DNA of 64,000 nucleotides from Phaeosaccion multiseriatum (Eukaryota; Ochrophyta, other classes): NCBI GenBank assembly GCA_965112735.1, contig OZ218964.1, positions 744,001 to 808,000 of the forward strand, read 5' to 3'. Shown piece by piece: positions 1 to 9,842 of this stretch (position 1 is its first letter; each line of letters starts with the position of its first letter). The notes under the pieces were generated by a model. It saw only the letters and a program-made list of their open reading frames with translations, ran no database searches and was not told where the DNA came from. The position numbers and the translations under genes were made by a program.

Positions 1-1665
1 GCTGCTGCAGCCACAAGGGGGTGAACACCCGGGAGGCGAGCACGCCCCCTCCCCCAGACCGGCTGTCTCCCCACACACGTCCTTCATCTCACCCCCATCC
101 ACTACCATCTCACCATCCAGGATCCTCGCACGCAGGGAAAAAGCCTTCTTCAGCTTGCAATTGGTAAAGACGTCCTGCCGCCGCTGGGTGGGGGACAGCT
201 GCTGCTGCTTCATGTTCCACCGCTTCCTCTTCTTGGAGACACTCCCTGTCCCGCCTGCCCCTACCATCCCCTCCGGCTGCGTCTTGCTTCTACTGCTTGG
301 GTCATGGAGAAAGCGGCAAACGGTTCGCACCACTGCCACGTGGTCGCCCTCCTTCTCCTCCTTCTCCCCCCCTTTCTTCTCCTTTTTCTTCCTCTTCTTC
401 TTCTTCGCCTCCTTCTCCTCCTCCTCCTCCTCCTCTTCCTCCTCGTCCTTCTCCTTCTGCTGCTCCTCCTCCTGCTCTCCAACCTCCAGCCCGGCAGCAG
501 CAGAAGCGTCTGACCTGCTGGCTGCTTCCTGTTGGCGCCTCCCTGCCCGCCTGGACTCTCGACTTGGCTCAACGGAGTCGCAGCAGTCTCCTCCTGCCCC
601 ACTCAGCACACCCCGAGAACAAGAGTGACGAAAGGCTGCCCTTGCCGCGGCCGCTGCCGCTGCTGCCATTCCCCCCAGGAATCCGTACGAGCCTTCTGAC
701 ACCGGTGCTGCTGACTGGAGAGCAGCAGCAGGAGGCGGCGTGGAAGGAGTAGACGCGATGGTACGCTTCCTCGGGTCCTTTGCACCAGCACCAGTGCCGG
801 CCCCGTCGGCTTCTGTGGTGGTACTGCTGTCTCCCCGCCCACCACGGGTATGGGCATCACCTTGCACTCTCGAGGTGGTACCGGTGCCGGTGGCCCACCG
901 GAGAGTAGAGGGGGAAGCGCTGCCTCTGCCACTGCTACTGTCTCCTGTCCTACCGCTGGACGATGACGAGGGCCGTCGACGCCGCCTTGAGCTAGAGATA
1001 GGAGATCGGTGGGAGGCGATGAATCTATCAACGCCAGAGATGGGCGGGGGGAGTATCCCACTGCTTTTGTGGCTGCTGCTGCTCGTGGGTACCCCGCTGG
1101 CCCCCGCTGCAGCTCTGGCTACTCTTGCGCCCCCCTTGTCGGCAGCAACAGTCATCAAGGCGTCCAGCAGAGCTTGCCGTCCCTGCTGGGACTTGGGGAT
1201 CATCAAGGCGTCTAGCAGGGAGGTTGCCTGCTGGAGGGAGGGCACGGGGCTAAAGTATCTGTCCCCCACGCTCCTCCAGTCCAGCTGCAATGCCCTCTTG
1301 CCCCCCTCGTGCTGAGGGGCGTCTTCTTCTCGGAACAGCGCCATCACCGTCACGTCCTCAGCAGTAGCACCATTGCTGCCACCATTCCTACTCCTCTTAC
1401 CCTTCTTACTGAGTCCACTGCCGTGGCTGCTGCTGCCGCTGGCAGAAGCGTTGTTGCTCCCGAAGCTGCCGCTGGATGAAGTCGACCGCTGCTTCTTCCC
1501 TTTCCCCTTGCTCTTCCCCTTACACTTCCCTTTTCTCCTCGTCACGTGCTGCTGGTGATGGGAGCCACGACCTCCAGCCTCCACATCGCTGAAGGCCTCC
1601 ATCCCGCTGCCGCCAGCCAAGGCGCTTGGGGGGAGGGCAGAAGGGCACCTGCCAGGGCTGCCCAT
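1..1665 (-). CDS. Low-complexity hypothetical protein, cut by the left window edge
   Basis: One reading frame stays open from the ATG at 1665 to base 1 (555 codons) with no stop, so the gene continues beyond the window. It is the first in-frame ATG after an in-frame stop near 1912. The N-terminal third is Ser/Gly/Lys-rich. A better-ordered block with GDRYFSPVPSLQQ lies near residues 135-180 and holds two similar copies of a LLDALM-type motif. A Lys/Glu-rich charged stretch follows near residues 395-440, then VRTVCRFLHDPSS and a basic KKRKRW patch. No known family was recognised; nuclear localisation is only a guess from the basic patches. The gene is head to head with the lactone dehydrogenase gene, 383 bp between start codons. 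Introns cannot be excluded. Confidence 0.6.
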   Translation of the reverse strand, partial: MGSPGRCPSALPPSALAGGSGMEAFSDVEAGGRGSHHQQHVTRRKGKCKGKSKGKGKKQRSTSSSGSFGSNNASASGSSSHGSGLSKKGKRSRNGGSNGATAEDVTVMALFREEDAPQHEGGKRALQLDWRSVGDRYFSPVPSLQQATSLLDALMIPKSQQGRQALLDALMTVAADKGGARVARAAAGASGVPTSSSSHKSSGILPPPISGVDRFIASHRSPISSSRRRRRPSSSSSGRTGDSSSGRGSASPSTLRWATGTGTTSRVQGDAHTRGGRGDSSTTTEADGAGTGAGAKDPRKRTIASTPSTPPPAAALQSAAPVSEGSYGFLGGMAAAAAAAARAAFRHSCSRGVLSGAGGDCCDSVEPSRESRRAGRRQQEAASRSDASAAAGLEVGEQEEEQQKEKDEEEEEEEEEEKEAKKKKRKKKEKKGGEKEEKEGDHVAVVRTVCRFLHDPSSRSKTQPEGMVGAGGTGSVSKKRKRWNMKQQQLSPTQRRQDVFTNCKLKKAFSLRARILDGEMVVDGGEMKDVCGETAGLGEGACSPPGCSPPCGCSS

Positions 1666-1988
1666 CTCTCTCCTCCAAACTCGGCTGTTACGGCACACCA
1701 GCCCACGCAGCAGTACCCATGGGAGCTCCTGAGTTGGTCCTGCCTTCCTCTCCCACCATGAGCTGCAGGTTCCTGCTATTGCGGCGGCTCCTCTTACAAA
1801 TATAAAGCACGGGCAAGGGAGCTGCGGCCCGGACCCGGGGGGGCCTACCCCCTTGTTGCTTTCCTGCTCCAAAACCTCGCTTTGCTTTGCTTTGCCTCTT
1901 TCATAGCAGTGTTATTGTAATCAGTGGGGTGGGTGGGAGGAGCCGGGTGGCAGGTAGGACGGCAGCGCAGCAGCGGGGCAGCGTAGCA

Positions 1989-1995
1989 TATAAAT
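1989..1995 (+). promoter_or_regulatory. TATA-like box upstream of the lactone dehydrogenase gene
   Basis: TATAAAT sits 54 bp before the ATG at 2049, inside the short gap between two divergent genes. Position and sequence fit a core promoter; function is inferred. Confidence 0.4.
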
Positions 1996-2048
1996 TTTTT
2001 GGCGAGCGATCCGCGACTTGTCCCTCTGCAAGTACTAACCCTTAGAAC

Positions 2049-5000
2049 ATGTGGCGGTCGGCAGCTGCTGCCCGGCGGCTGGAGAGACATGGCTCTGCTG
2101 CCGCTACGCTCATCCTTGCTGCAACGGCAGCCACCGCCGTAGCGCGTGTGCAGAAGAGGCAGCCGGAGGAGGATTCAGAAGGCTTACTCTCGGACCTTCA
2201 ATGCGAGGTTCAATGCCAGGGGGAGCAGGGAGAGCAACAGCAGCAGCAGCGGCGGGGGTTAAGGCGGAGACGCTCCCCGCCGCACCTGCAACAGCGTCAG
2301 CAGCAGCATGAGGGGAAGCCGCTCTTCAGGGGATGGAGGAGGCATGGCCATGGAGCCAGCGTAAGTGCTTCCGAGGAGAGGGAGATGGAGGAGGCATGGT
2401 GTGGGCGGTCCGTGCTCAGGCTGAAGCGGCAGCTACAGCAACGTCACGTTGCGCATTGCCACGAAGACGCGGACGGCGAAGGCGACTCGTCAGAGGAGGT
2501 GGAGAATTGGTCCAGCACCCACAAAGTCACAACTAAGGCCCTCCTCCGGCCGGAAAGTACAGAGGAGGTGGAGAGGATTATTGAAGAGGTGAGCATCTAG
2601 CTCTGTGTAGGCGTGGAAGAGACATAGAGTGTGACTGTGAGTCATTCAGGGGGGAATGGGTAGAGAGAGGGAAGAGAGACAGAGTTAATCCGCCTCTTCC
2701 TCCTAGGTAAAGGTTAGCAATGACCAATGTCATCAAGGCCCACCAAACACATTGAAGGGAGAAAGGTGCCCCACCTTTGAATGAATTGCATGTTCCCATT
2801 TTGCTTCTGATGACACACCCTTTCCCTCCTCTCCCCTTCCCTCCCTCCCTCCCTCCGAAGGCAAACAAGACGGGCAATAGCATCCGGGTGCTGGGTAACG
2901 CCATCTCTCCCAACGGTCTGGGCCTGAGCGAAGACACAATGCTCACCATGTCCCTCTGTGACCGTGTGCTGCACGTACATCCGCTGAGCATGACCGCGAG
3001 GGTGGAGGCAGGGGCTAGGGTTGAGCAAGTGGTGCAAGAGCTTGCAAAGTACAACCTCACACTCCAGAACTACGCCTCCATCAGCGAGCAACAGGTGGGG
3101 GAGGGGAGGGAAGAGGAGAGGAGGGTATGGGTAGGGAGGAGGGGAGGACATGTGGAGGAGAGGGGAGGGGGAGGAGAGGAGGGGAGGGGAGGGTGAGGGG
3201 AGGGAGGAGGGGCGGAGGGAGGGGAGGGGAGGGGACGGAGGAGGGGGTGGAGGGGGTGGAGGGAGGGGAGGTGTACGAGGGGAGGCCGTGGGTAGGGGTA
3301 GGGTAGGATAAGGGTCGGGTGGTGTAAGGTTGGGGTAGGGTAAGGGAGGGCAGGGGAGGGCAGCGCAGAGAAGGGCAGCGCAGAGAAGGGTAGCGCAGGG
3401 TAGAGTATGGTAAGAGAGGGTATCTCGGGTTGACTACACGCCGCCGCCTGGTTCAGAGCGCACTGCTCGCAGTGAGAAGGGGGGCGCCTCAGACGGGCCT
3501 GGTACAGCCGATAATTGACTTATGTGCTCTGATTCCCCTCCCCTCTCTCCCTCCCTCCCTCACCCCTCAGATTGGCGGCTTCTTGCAGGTCGGCGCGCAC
3601 GGCACTGGCGCTGATATTCCCCCTGTGGACGAGCAGATCATCTCCATGAAGTGAGTGAGTGAGTGTGTGTGTGTGTGGGTGTGTGTGTGTAGGGGTGCGT
3701 GTGTGTGGGTGCGTGTGCGTGTGTGTTCGTGTGTGCGAGAGAATGGACAGCTACCCCGCAGCCCTGCTGACTTACCTCTTACATCCATCGTATGCTGTAT
3801 CACCGACTGCACAACTGCGGCTGTATCACCAACTGATCCACCAGAGTTGTGACTCCCGGACTGGGCACCATCGAGTTGGGCAGGGAGGAAAACCCCGCCC
3901 TGTTCCGCCTCGTTAAGGTGGGGCTTGGGGCCTTCGGAGTTGTCACGGAGGTGACGCTGCAGTGCGTGCCCAGGCATCGCCTCGTGGAAACCACGACAGT
4001 GATGAGTAGAGATGAGGTGAGTGAGCCAGTCACTGCGTCCGTGCGTCAGAGAGTCAGTACGCAGCACGGCAGGCAGTGGGCAGTACCAGCAGCAGCACCA
4101 GCGGCAGCACCAGGGGCAGCACCAGCAGCACTGGCAGTACAACCACCACGGACGATGCACCTCCACAATCCATCGTGTGGGTATGCGTGTAGGCACCAAC
4201 TGCTCTCGTTGACGGGTCTCTTTCGTTGCCTGTCTCTCTCCCCCTTGCTTCATTGTGTTCCCTGCCATCTTCTACCCTCTGCTGCCATCTGCCGTAGGTG
4301 CTGGTGCGGCACTCGGCCCTCCTCCTGAACAACCGCCACGTGCGCTATATGTGGATCCCCTACACGGACAGCGTCGTCGTGGTCACGTGCAACCCCATCG
4401 GCACGTCTGCGGCACTCATCAGGTACCTCCCTGCCTGCCCATCTGTCTTATCTGTCTGCTTACCCTACCTACCCCTCTGTGTACAAGGAGGCTTGTGAAA
4501 AGGATACTTTGAGAGAGTTGTTGTGGCGCCCAAAAGGATACTTTGAGAGAGTTGTTGTGGCGCCCCTAACAGGAGACTTTGGCTATCATCATCAGGAGAC
4601 GTATGCCTCGCTGAAATACGAACTCCTGCGACCTTCCCATCCTTCTCACCCCGCTTCGTCATTTCGCTGTTCTTCCCATTCGCCGTCCTCTATCTCCTCG
4701 CGTCTGCTACCCTCAGACGAGCTACAACGCGCCCTCCGGAGGGTGTGGTGACGTGTTCTACCGAAGATACACCTAATGAGAAGAAGCAATGGTCGGAGGC
4801 CGAACGGGTGGAGCCAATGGTGCAGCTGTTGGCGGCGGCGATGGTTGGAGGGAAGAAGGGCAGCAGCAGCAAGGGGGCAGCAGTGGCAGGGGCAGGAGCG
4901 AGCGAGGAGGAGGTGCGGGCCATTCGGGAGAAGGGGGCCTCCTTCGCGGAGCTTCGGGACCAACTGCTCTTGGTGGACCCGCTCAATAAGGAGTGGGTCA

Positions 5001-6717
5001 AGCAGGTGAGCGAGTTGGTCATTTAGCATCATTCCTGTTTGTCGTGCCTGTGACGACGACCCCCTCTTTGCGAGCGCGCTCTCTCTGTGTGTGTGTGTGC
5101 GGGGGGGCGGGAGGGTGGGGGTGGACGTGTGTGTGTGCTTGTGTGTGTTGTGTGTTCTCTCGCCTCATCCTCAGCGTCCTCTGTGGGCCGTCGACCTTTA
5201 AGTGGTGTACCTCGCTCGCCTGGTCGCTGGTCGCTCATCGCTGCAGGTCAACCAAGCCGAGGCTGAGTTTTGGAAGCGCAGTCAGGGCCAGCGAGTGGAC
5301 TTCAGCGACAAAGTACTGGGCTTTGAGTGCGGGGGGCAGCAGTGGGTAAACGAAGTGGCCTTCCCCACAGGTTTGTGCTTGTCACTCTGTGGCAATTTCA
5401 GTTATGCGTTGACTGACCACTGTACTCAGTCCCTCAGTGGCAATTTCAGCTTTGCGTTCACCACTCGGGAGGCATGAATATCGGTCATGTCCGTACATGT
5501 TCTTGGCTTGTACTGAACAGCACAGCAGCGCTCCTCTGCTTGGAGCGTTGGGCACAAACGGCAACCAATAAACGGACCCCCTTCCTACCACCCACCCCAT
5601 CCACTGCCGTCCCACCTCCACCTTCCTCCCGTTCCAAATGTTTGCCCTGCTCCCCATAGGGACGCTCTCCGCCCCCTCCGGCGCGGACCTTGCCTTCATG
5701 CGCGAGCTACTTGGGCTCATTGAGGCCCACTCAGTGCCTGCCCCTGCCCCTATCGAACAGCGCTGGACTGCCTCAAGCTCTGCACGAATGAGCCCTGCAC
5801 ACGGGGAGAAGGGCGAAGTGCACTCTTGGGTAGGCATCATTCACTACCTGCCCACTGATGACCCTGAGGTACGTAAGGTAGTAAGTAGTAAGAGTGGTGT
5901 TAGGCAGCATGAGAGATGGGTGGATGGATGGGTGGATGGATGACTACTTGCCTGCCCACAGATGAGCCCGAGGTACAGTGCTATCGTGTATGGCAGTCTG
6001 TATTCAAGAATGGATGTCTCCGCTGAATCCTGTCCATCCATCCATAGGAGATCGAATGAAGCCAAAGGCGGGCTAATGAAGGAAGGGGAGCAAAATAAGG
6101 GGGGCAGGTTGCGCTAGTTCATTGTGTGTACTGTAGTACTGTATTCGTTTTCTTCTCTCCGCCTGCCCCCTTTGCCTCTGACACGTGGCGTACACGCACG
6201 GCATTTTGCCTTTGCTTGCCACTGTTCGTGTCACTCAGCTTTGGCACAGTAAGTCAGCCTGATTGACCTGAACAGAAGGGAGGCAATACATAGTGGTGTG
6301 CGTGCGTGTGTTGTTGTTGCTGACGGCCTTGTGTCCGTCCATCCGTCGGACGCTTTCCTGCCATCCCATCCCATCTGCCATCCCCCGCGAACACACACAC
6401 ACGCACACACACCACACACACAGATCCGCAAGGCCATCACGTCATCCTTCTTCAAGTACCGGGACCTCTGTGTAAACCATCTGTGGGGCAAGTACGGTGT
6501 GGCAGAGCACTGGGCAAAGGTGGAGAAGCCCCTCTGCGCCGCTGACGCCTCAACCCTGCAGCAGCGCCTGAGGAAGAGGTACCCGGTGGATGAATTTAAT
6601 GAGGTTCGGGGGTTGATGGACCCCAAGAACATCATGGCCACAAGCCATTTGGACGCCATGTTCGGGACTGGGGAGTACAGCAGTAAGGAAGAAGCAGCGG
6701 CCAAGAAGAGGGAGTAG
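2049..6717 (+). CDS. GLDH: L-galactono-1,4-lactone dehydrogenase (FAD-linked, ascorbate synthesis)
   Basis: Oxidises L-galactono-1,4-lactone to L-ascorbate; in plants it sits at the mitochondrial inner membrane and passes electrons to cytochrome c. Nine exons fit in phase: 2049-2588, 2861-3094, 3571-3650, 3845-4016, 4298-4422, 4717-5005, 5247-5370, 5660-5868, 6424-6717, giving 688 aa. Recognisable blocks are ENWSSTHKV, the FAD-domain stretch SISEQQIGGFLQVGAHGTGA, VNQAEAEFWK, ECGGQQWVNE, PAPIEQRWTASS and the C-terminal HLWGKYGVAEHWAK. The FAD-binding motif reads GNAISPNG; animal and fungal lactone oxidases carry a histidine there that binds FAD covalently, so non-covalent FAD as in plant GLDH is expected. 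The first ~170 residues are a Gln/Arg-rich extension, probably holding the mitochondrial presequence. Family call is very secure; the exon 5/6 junction is the least certain. Confidence 0.93.
3794..3836 (-). repeat. Two copies of the dispersed GTTGGTGATACAGC word (intron copy)
   Basis: Read on the minus strand, the word occurs at 3820-3836 and, with one change, at 3794-3810, just before the exon 4 acceptor of the lactone dehydrogenase gene. See the finding on the dispersed word. Confidence 0.7.
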
Positions 6718-6965
6718 ACAGGGAGGTACGCGATAATACTAGACTAGACTATACTAGATCAAGGTAGGACGTCCGTCAGCAGTGCCATTGTAATGGCATC
6801 TACTGCCATCTACTTGTCGTTGTGTTCCAATAGTCCAACAACTTCGTTAATAGTCTGGATAGAAACGAAAAAAAACTCCTAGTGCATCTCTTGACCTCTG
6901 CAGGACTAACGACCATTTCAATCTAGTTAGGTCATCTAGTTAGGTCCTGCCTATTTTATAAAAGG
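6718..6965. other. 3' flank of GLDH, no gene seen
   Basis: AT-richer than its surroundings, with the direct repeats actagactaga and atctagttaggtc. It probably holds the GLDH 3' UTR. It ends where the left inverted-repeat arm begins. Confidence 0.4.
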
Positions 6966-7217
6966 ACGCTTCGTTTGGTGAGAGGCAGGTACCATTGCCT
7001 GCCTTACCAAGAAGGCGCCGCTCTTTGCCAGCCGTATCTTACTTCCTACGGCCCCTCCATTTCGGTCCCCGGCCGCACTATCTCTTTTTTTTCGCATCAC
7101 CACACTAGAAACGTGCAGGGGCCACAAGAGAGACGCCAATGCTCATCGCGGCCACCAGGCAGTAAAGAGCTCCATGAAGACTAGCGCCGCCAGGGGAGGA
7201 GTTCTCAGTATCGCCAA
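6966..7217 (+). repeat. Left arm of the ~230-250 bp inverted repeat
   Basis: Its reverse complement matches 11612-11840 almost base for base apart from one ~25 bp indel (about 7073-7107) and about five substitutions. It carries the last ~35 codons and 3' flank of the astacin-like gene. Confidence 0.92.
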
Positions 7218-9303
7218 TGTTACCAAGATCAATTCCTTCCGTTGGCCCTGGCGTATCACGAGGGCTGTCCGTTGGGGCGGCTGTTGGCCCTGCCGAATCA
7301 CCGGCGTTGTCCGTTGGGGCGGTTGTTGGCGCTGTGCTACCATTATCGGTGCGGCGGTCGTTTGAAGGGATTGATCCTCCTCCGCAGGCGCAGCAGGCCT
7401 CCTTGGCAGTCTTGCCATAGTTCCCGACTTCATCGCCAAACTCGTTGCAGTTGTCGTCCTCCGCGTACCATTCACAGCCATCGTTGTTTTCATCATTCCA
7501 GCGGCTTGGACTGTCACTGCATCCCGGAGGGACATCGCTGAGGCTACTGGAGGCCGCCGGCGGCCTCTCGGGGGACCCTCCGCCACACGCACAGCACACG
7601 TCCGCCGCCGTAAGACCGCCGGAAGCAAAGTCGCTGCCGGCCCTACCGTAGTACTCGCAGTAATCGCCCTGTGCATACCAAGCGCAGTCGTCACCGACAG
7701 AGTCATACCAACCGCTCGGACTGTCCCAGCACGAAATGCTCGCGTCATCTACAGGATCCGACAATACCAAATCGTCCTCAGCACCTTGAGCAGTCGACCC
7801 CCCCCCACATGCGCAACATGCCTGATTGGCAGTCACTCCGAAGTTCATCTTGCCCGACCCATAGTCTATGCAGTTGGTGCTTTCAGCATACCACTCGCAG
7901 TTGTCCCCGAAGAAGTCATACCACCCCAGTGGACTGTCACTGCATTCTTCTTCTTGCAATTTTCTCTGACCCCCCTCTGCCACCGTATAAAAAATCCACT
8001 TTTGTCTGCGGCTGGCAAAACCTGGCCCCGTCCCTTCGCCCTCGTCGGCGCTGTTGCAGGTCGAAAGCTCCAGCCGGGGGGGAAAGAAGGCCTGGGTGAT
8101 GCACACTTCTGGGTTGTTTAGGGGCCTGTAAGAATCGTCAGTGTAAAACTCCCACACGAACCTGCCGTCGTTCGCAAAACAGCTATTAATCATCAGTCTT
8201 GTCCCCAGAGTTGTCGCTCCAGCAGAACCCACAAGGCATTTATTGGCATCGAGACCATTGCGCGTGTACTTATTCGGGCTTCTGTACCAAACTTGTCCGG
8301 CCGTTTGATCGCAAGGTTCCATCGAAACCGGAGTCCCATCCGTTGTGCTCCGTACGCTCAGACAAAGGGAGGGAGACTCAGGGCTGGAAATGTAGTAAGG
8401 GGTTCCGATGTCCGATGCGGTGCCCCCGTCAGGGCCGCTGGTGCCGCCGTCAGGGCCGCTGGTGTCAGCTCCACATGTATTGCCATTGCACGTCAAGTCA
8501 CCTTGGCAAGCATCGTCATTGCCGTTGCATCCCACCGCCCCTTCCCAGCACTTGCAATCGGATGTGCAGAGATCCGCCTGGTAGTCGCTGAGCCGGCGAG
8601 GACCAGTCAGGCATTGATACAGTAGGCGCACTTCAATAATGTCTTGGTCACTCGCCCCGTCTCGCTGCCCAATTCGATCCTCATCTATCCCAGGGGGGAC
8701 CTGGATCGTCTTCAAGTTCTGGCCGACCAGCCCCCTGTCGAGAAAATCGGTTGCTTTGTAATGCATCACTGAGTCATAATCATATTCGCCTTCAAGAGCA
8801 TCAGAACCCCGTTCGATATCAAAGTTGTGGCGCGCCTTGGACGAGACGTTTTCCATGTTGATCGTTACATAGTTGTCACGATCTGCGCGTGATTGTTCGT
8901 GATAGAAGCCAAGGGCGTGGAGGAACGCGTGCTGGATGATACCGAAGCTGACACAGGTGCCAGAAGATCGCGCAGACGGCTTCGCAAGAATTAGATCCTG
9001 CACTGTACCACTTGTAACCCTTCCGACCCAGGAAGAGCATCCTAGCCCCGTCTTCACGTGGATATAAGCTCTGTGTGAAGACGTTCGACGTACGAACTTG
9101 ACCACTCCCGAATCCTCAGCAAGCTGGTTAATTGCTTCAACAATAAGCTGCTCATCTTCAGAGTCGAATGCGCCATCAATAGTGTAAGGGACTATGATAA
9201 CATCACCGCTTCTTTCCTTCCAGCGTCCACCGGAGCGTACACTCAGTTGCCGCTGGGAACCCAAGTTGCGTTGTTCAGAAGCATTTGCGAGCGTGTTGGT
9301 CAT
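7105..9303 (-). CDS. Secreted astacin-like (M12A) protein with ricin-type lectin domain and Cys-rich repeats; catalytic Glu replaced
   Basis: Domains counted from the in-frame ATG at 9303 (732 aa): astacin fold, residues ~30-215, with the zinc site HAFLHALGFYH at 125-135 and Met-turn SVMHY at 178-182; ricin-B-like trefoil, ~290-430; three ~50-residue cysteine repeats ending CCACGGG; a Thr/Pro linker; and a hydrophobic C-terminus suited to a GPI anchor or membrane helix. Active astacins have HExxH; here Glu is Ala (codon GCG, one base from GAG), so the domain is predicted inactive as a protease. The real start is probably the ATG at 9350, which would give the signal peptide IVLGCILATA but is out of frame because of a nine-base G run. 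It is divergent from the next gene and shares its C-terminal anchor. Confidence 0.85.
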   Translation of the reverse strand: MTNTLANASEQRNLGSQRQLSVRSGGRWKERSGDVIIVPYTIDGAFDSEDEQLIVEAINQLAEDSGVVKFVRRTSSHRAYIHVKTGLGCSSWVGRVTSGTVQDLILAKPSARSSGTCVSFGIIQHAFLHALGFYHEQSRADRDNYVTINMENVSSKARHNFDIERGSDALEGEYDYDSVMHYKATDFLDRGLVGQNLKTIQVPPGIDEDRIGQRDGASDQDIIEVRLLYQCLTGPRRLSDYQADLCTSDCKCWEGAVGCNGNDDACQGDLTCNGNTCGADTSGPDGGTSGPDGGTASDIGTPYYISSPESPSLCLSVRSTTDGTPVSMEPCDQTAGQVWYRSPNKYTRNGLDANKCLVGSAGATTLGTRLMINSCFANDGRFVWEFYTDDSYRPLNNPEVCITQAFFPPRLELSTCNSADEGEGTGPGFASRRQKWIFYTVAEGGQRKLQEEECSDSPLGWYDFFGDNCEWYAESTNCIDYGSGKMNFGVTANQACCACGGGSTAQGAEDDLVLSDPVDDASISCWDSPSGWYDSVGDDCAWYAQGDYCEYYGRAGSDFASGGLTAADVCCACGGGSPERPPAASSSLSDVPPGCSDSPSRWNDENNDGCEWYAEDDNCNEFGDEVGNYGKTAKEACCACGGGSIPSNDRRTDNGSTAPTTAPTDNAGDSAGPTAAPTDSPRDTPGPTEGIDLGNIGDTENSSPGGASLHGALYCLVAAMSIGVSLVAPARF

Positions 9304-9382
9304 TCGGGCAGTTGCCAATATGCACCCCAACACAATTCCCCCCCCCTCATTGCTCTTGTTATACTCTTCTACTGCTACCAGT

Positions 9383-9414
<32 letters not shown>

Positions 9415-9842
9415 GCTTTGGGGAAAGTATGAAAGGTCCCCGCAGAGCTGGAAGGAAAGAAGGAAAGAGTGAAGGAAAAAGCGGAAGGAAAGAAGGAAAG
9501 AGAGGAGATGGAGAAAGTATGAGTGTCTCCGCAAAGGAAAGAAGGAAATTTTCAACGAGTGCGTCGACAAGAAGCAAATGGGAAAGAAGGAAAGAAGTAT
9601 TGAAGTTTACCAGCCCACCGCCACCACCACAAGCAGCAGCAGCAGCTTCAGCGTGAGGACTACCTACCGGACCAAGAAAGGTCTATACTATTTCCTTTTT
9701 TTCTCTCTTTCTTCTTTCGTACTTAAGTACTTGTTTATCATGAAGTTTTGCTGGGGGCGAATTCCGCTCTCATCCTGATGGCCTCGCCCCTCCCTGCTCT
9801 TGCTCCTACTCCTCCTCCTTTTTGCGAAGGGACAGGGCAGAT
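9304..9842. other. Shared divergent promoter region of the secreted-protein pair
   Basis: Runs of GGAAAGAA and CTG lie near the astacin-like gene and CT-rich tracts near the plus-strand gene. In-frame sequence upstream of 9350 translates to Phe/Ser/Leu-rich low complexity and is probably 5' UTR. No clear TATA box was seen. Confidence 0.4.

Noticed and set aside
9351-9570. N-terminal extension of the astacin-like protein to 9570
   Set aside because: Non-ATG start and a Phe/Ser/Leu-rich translation of a GGAAAGAA repeat, unlike a mature or signal sequence.
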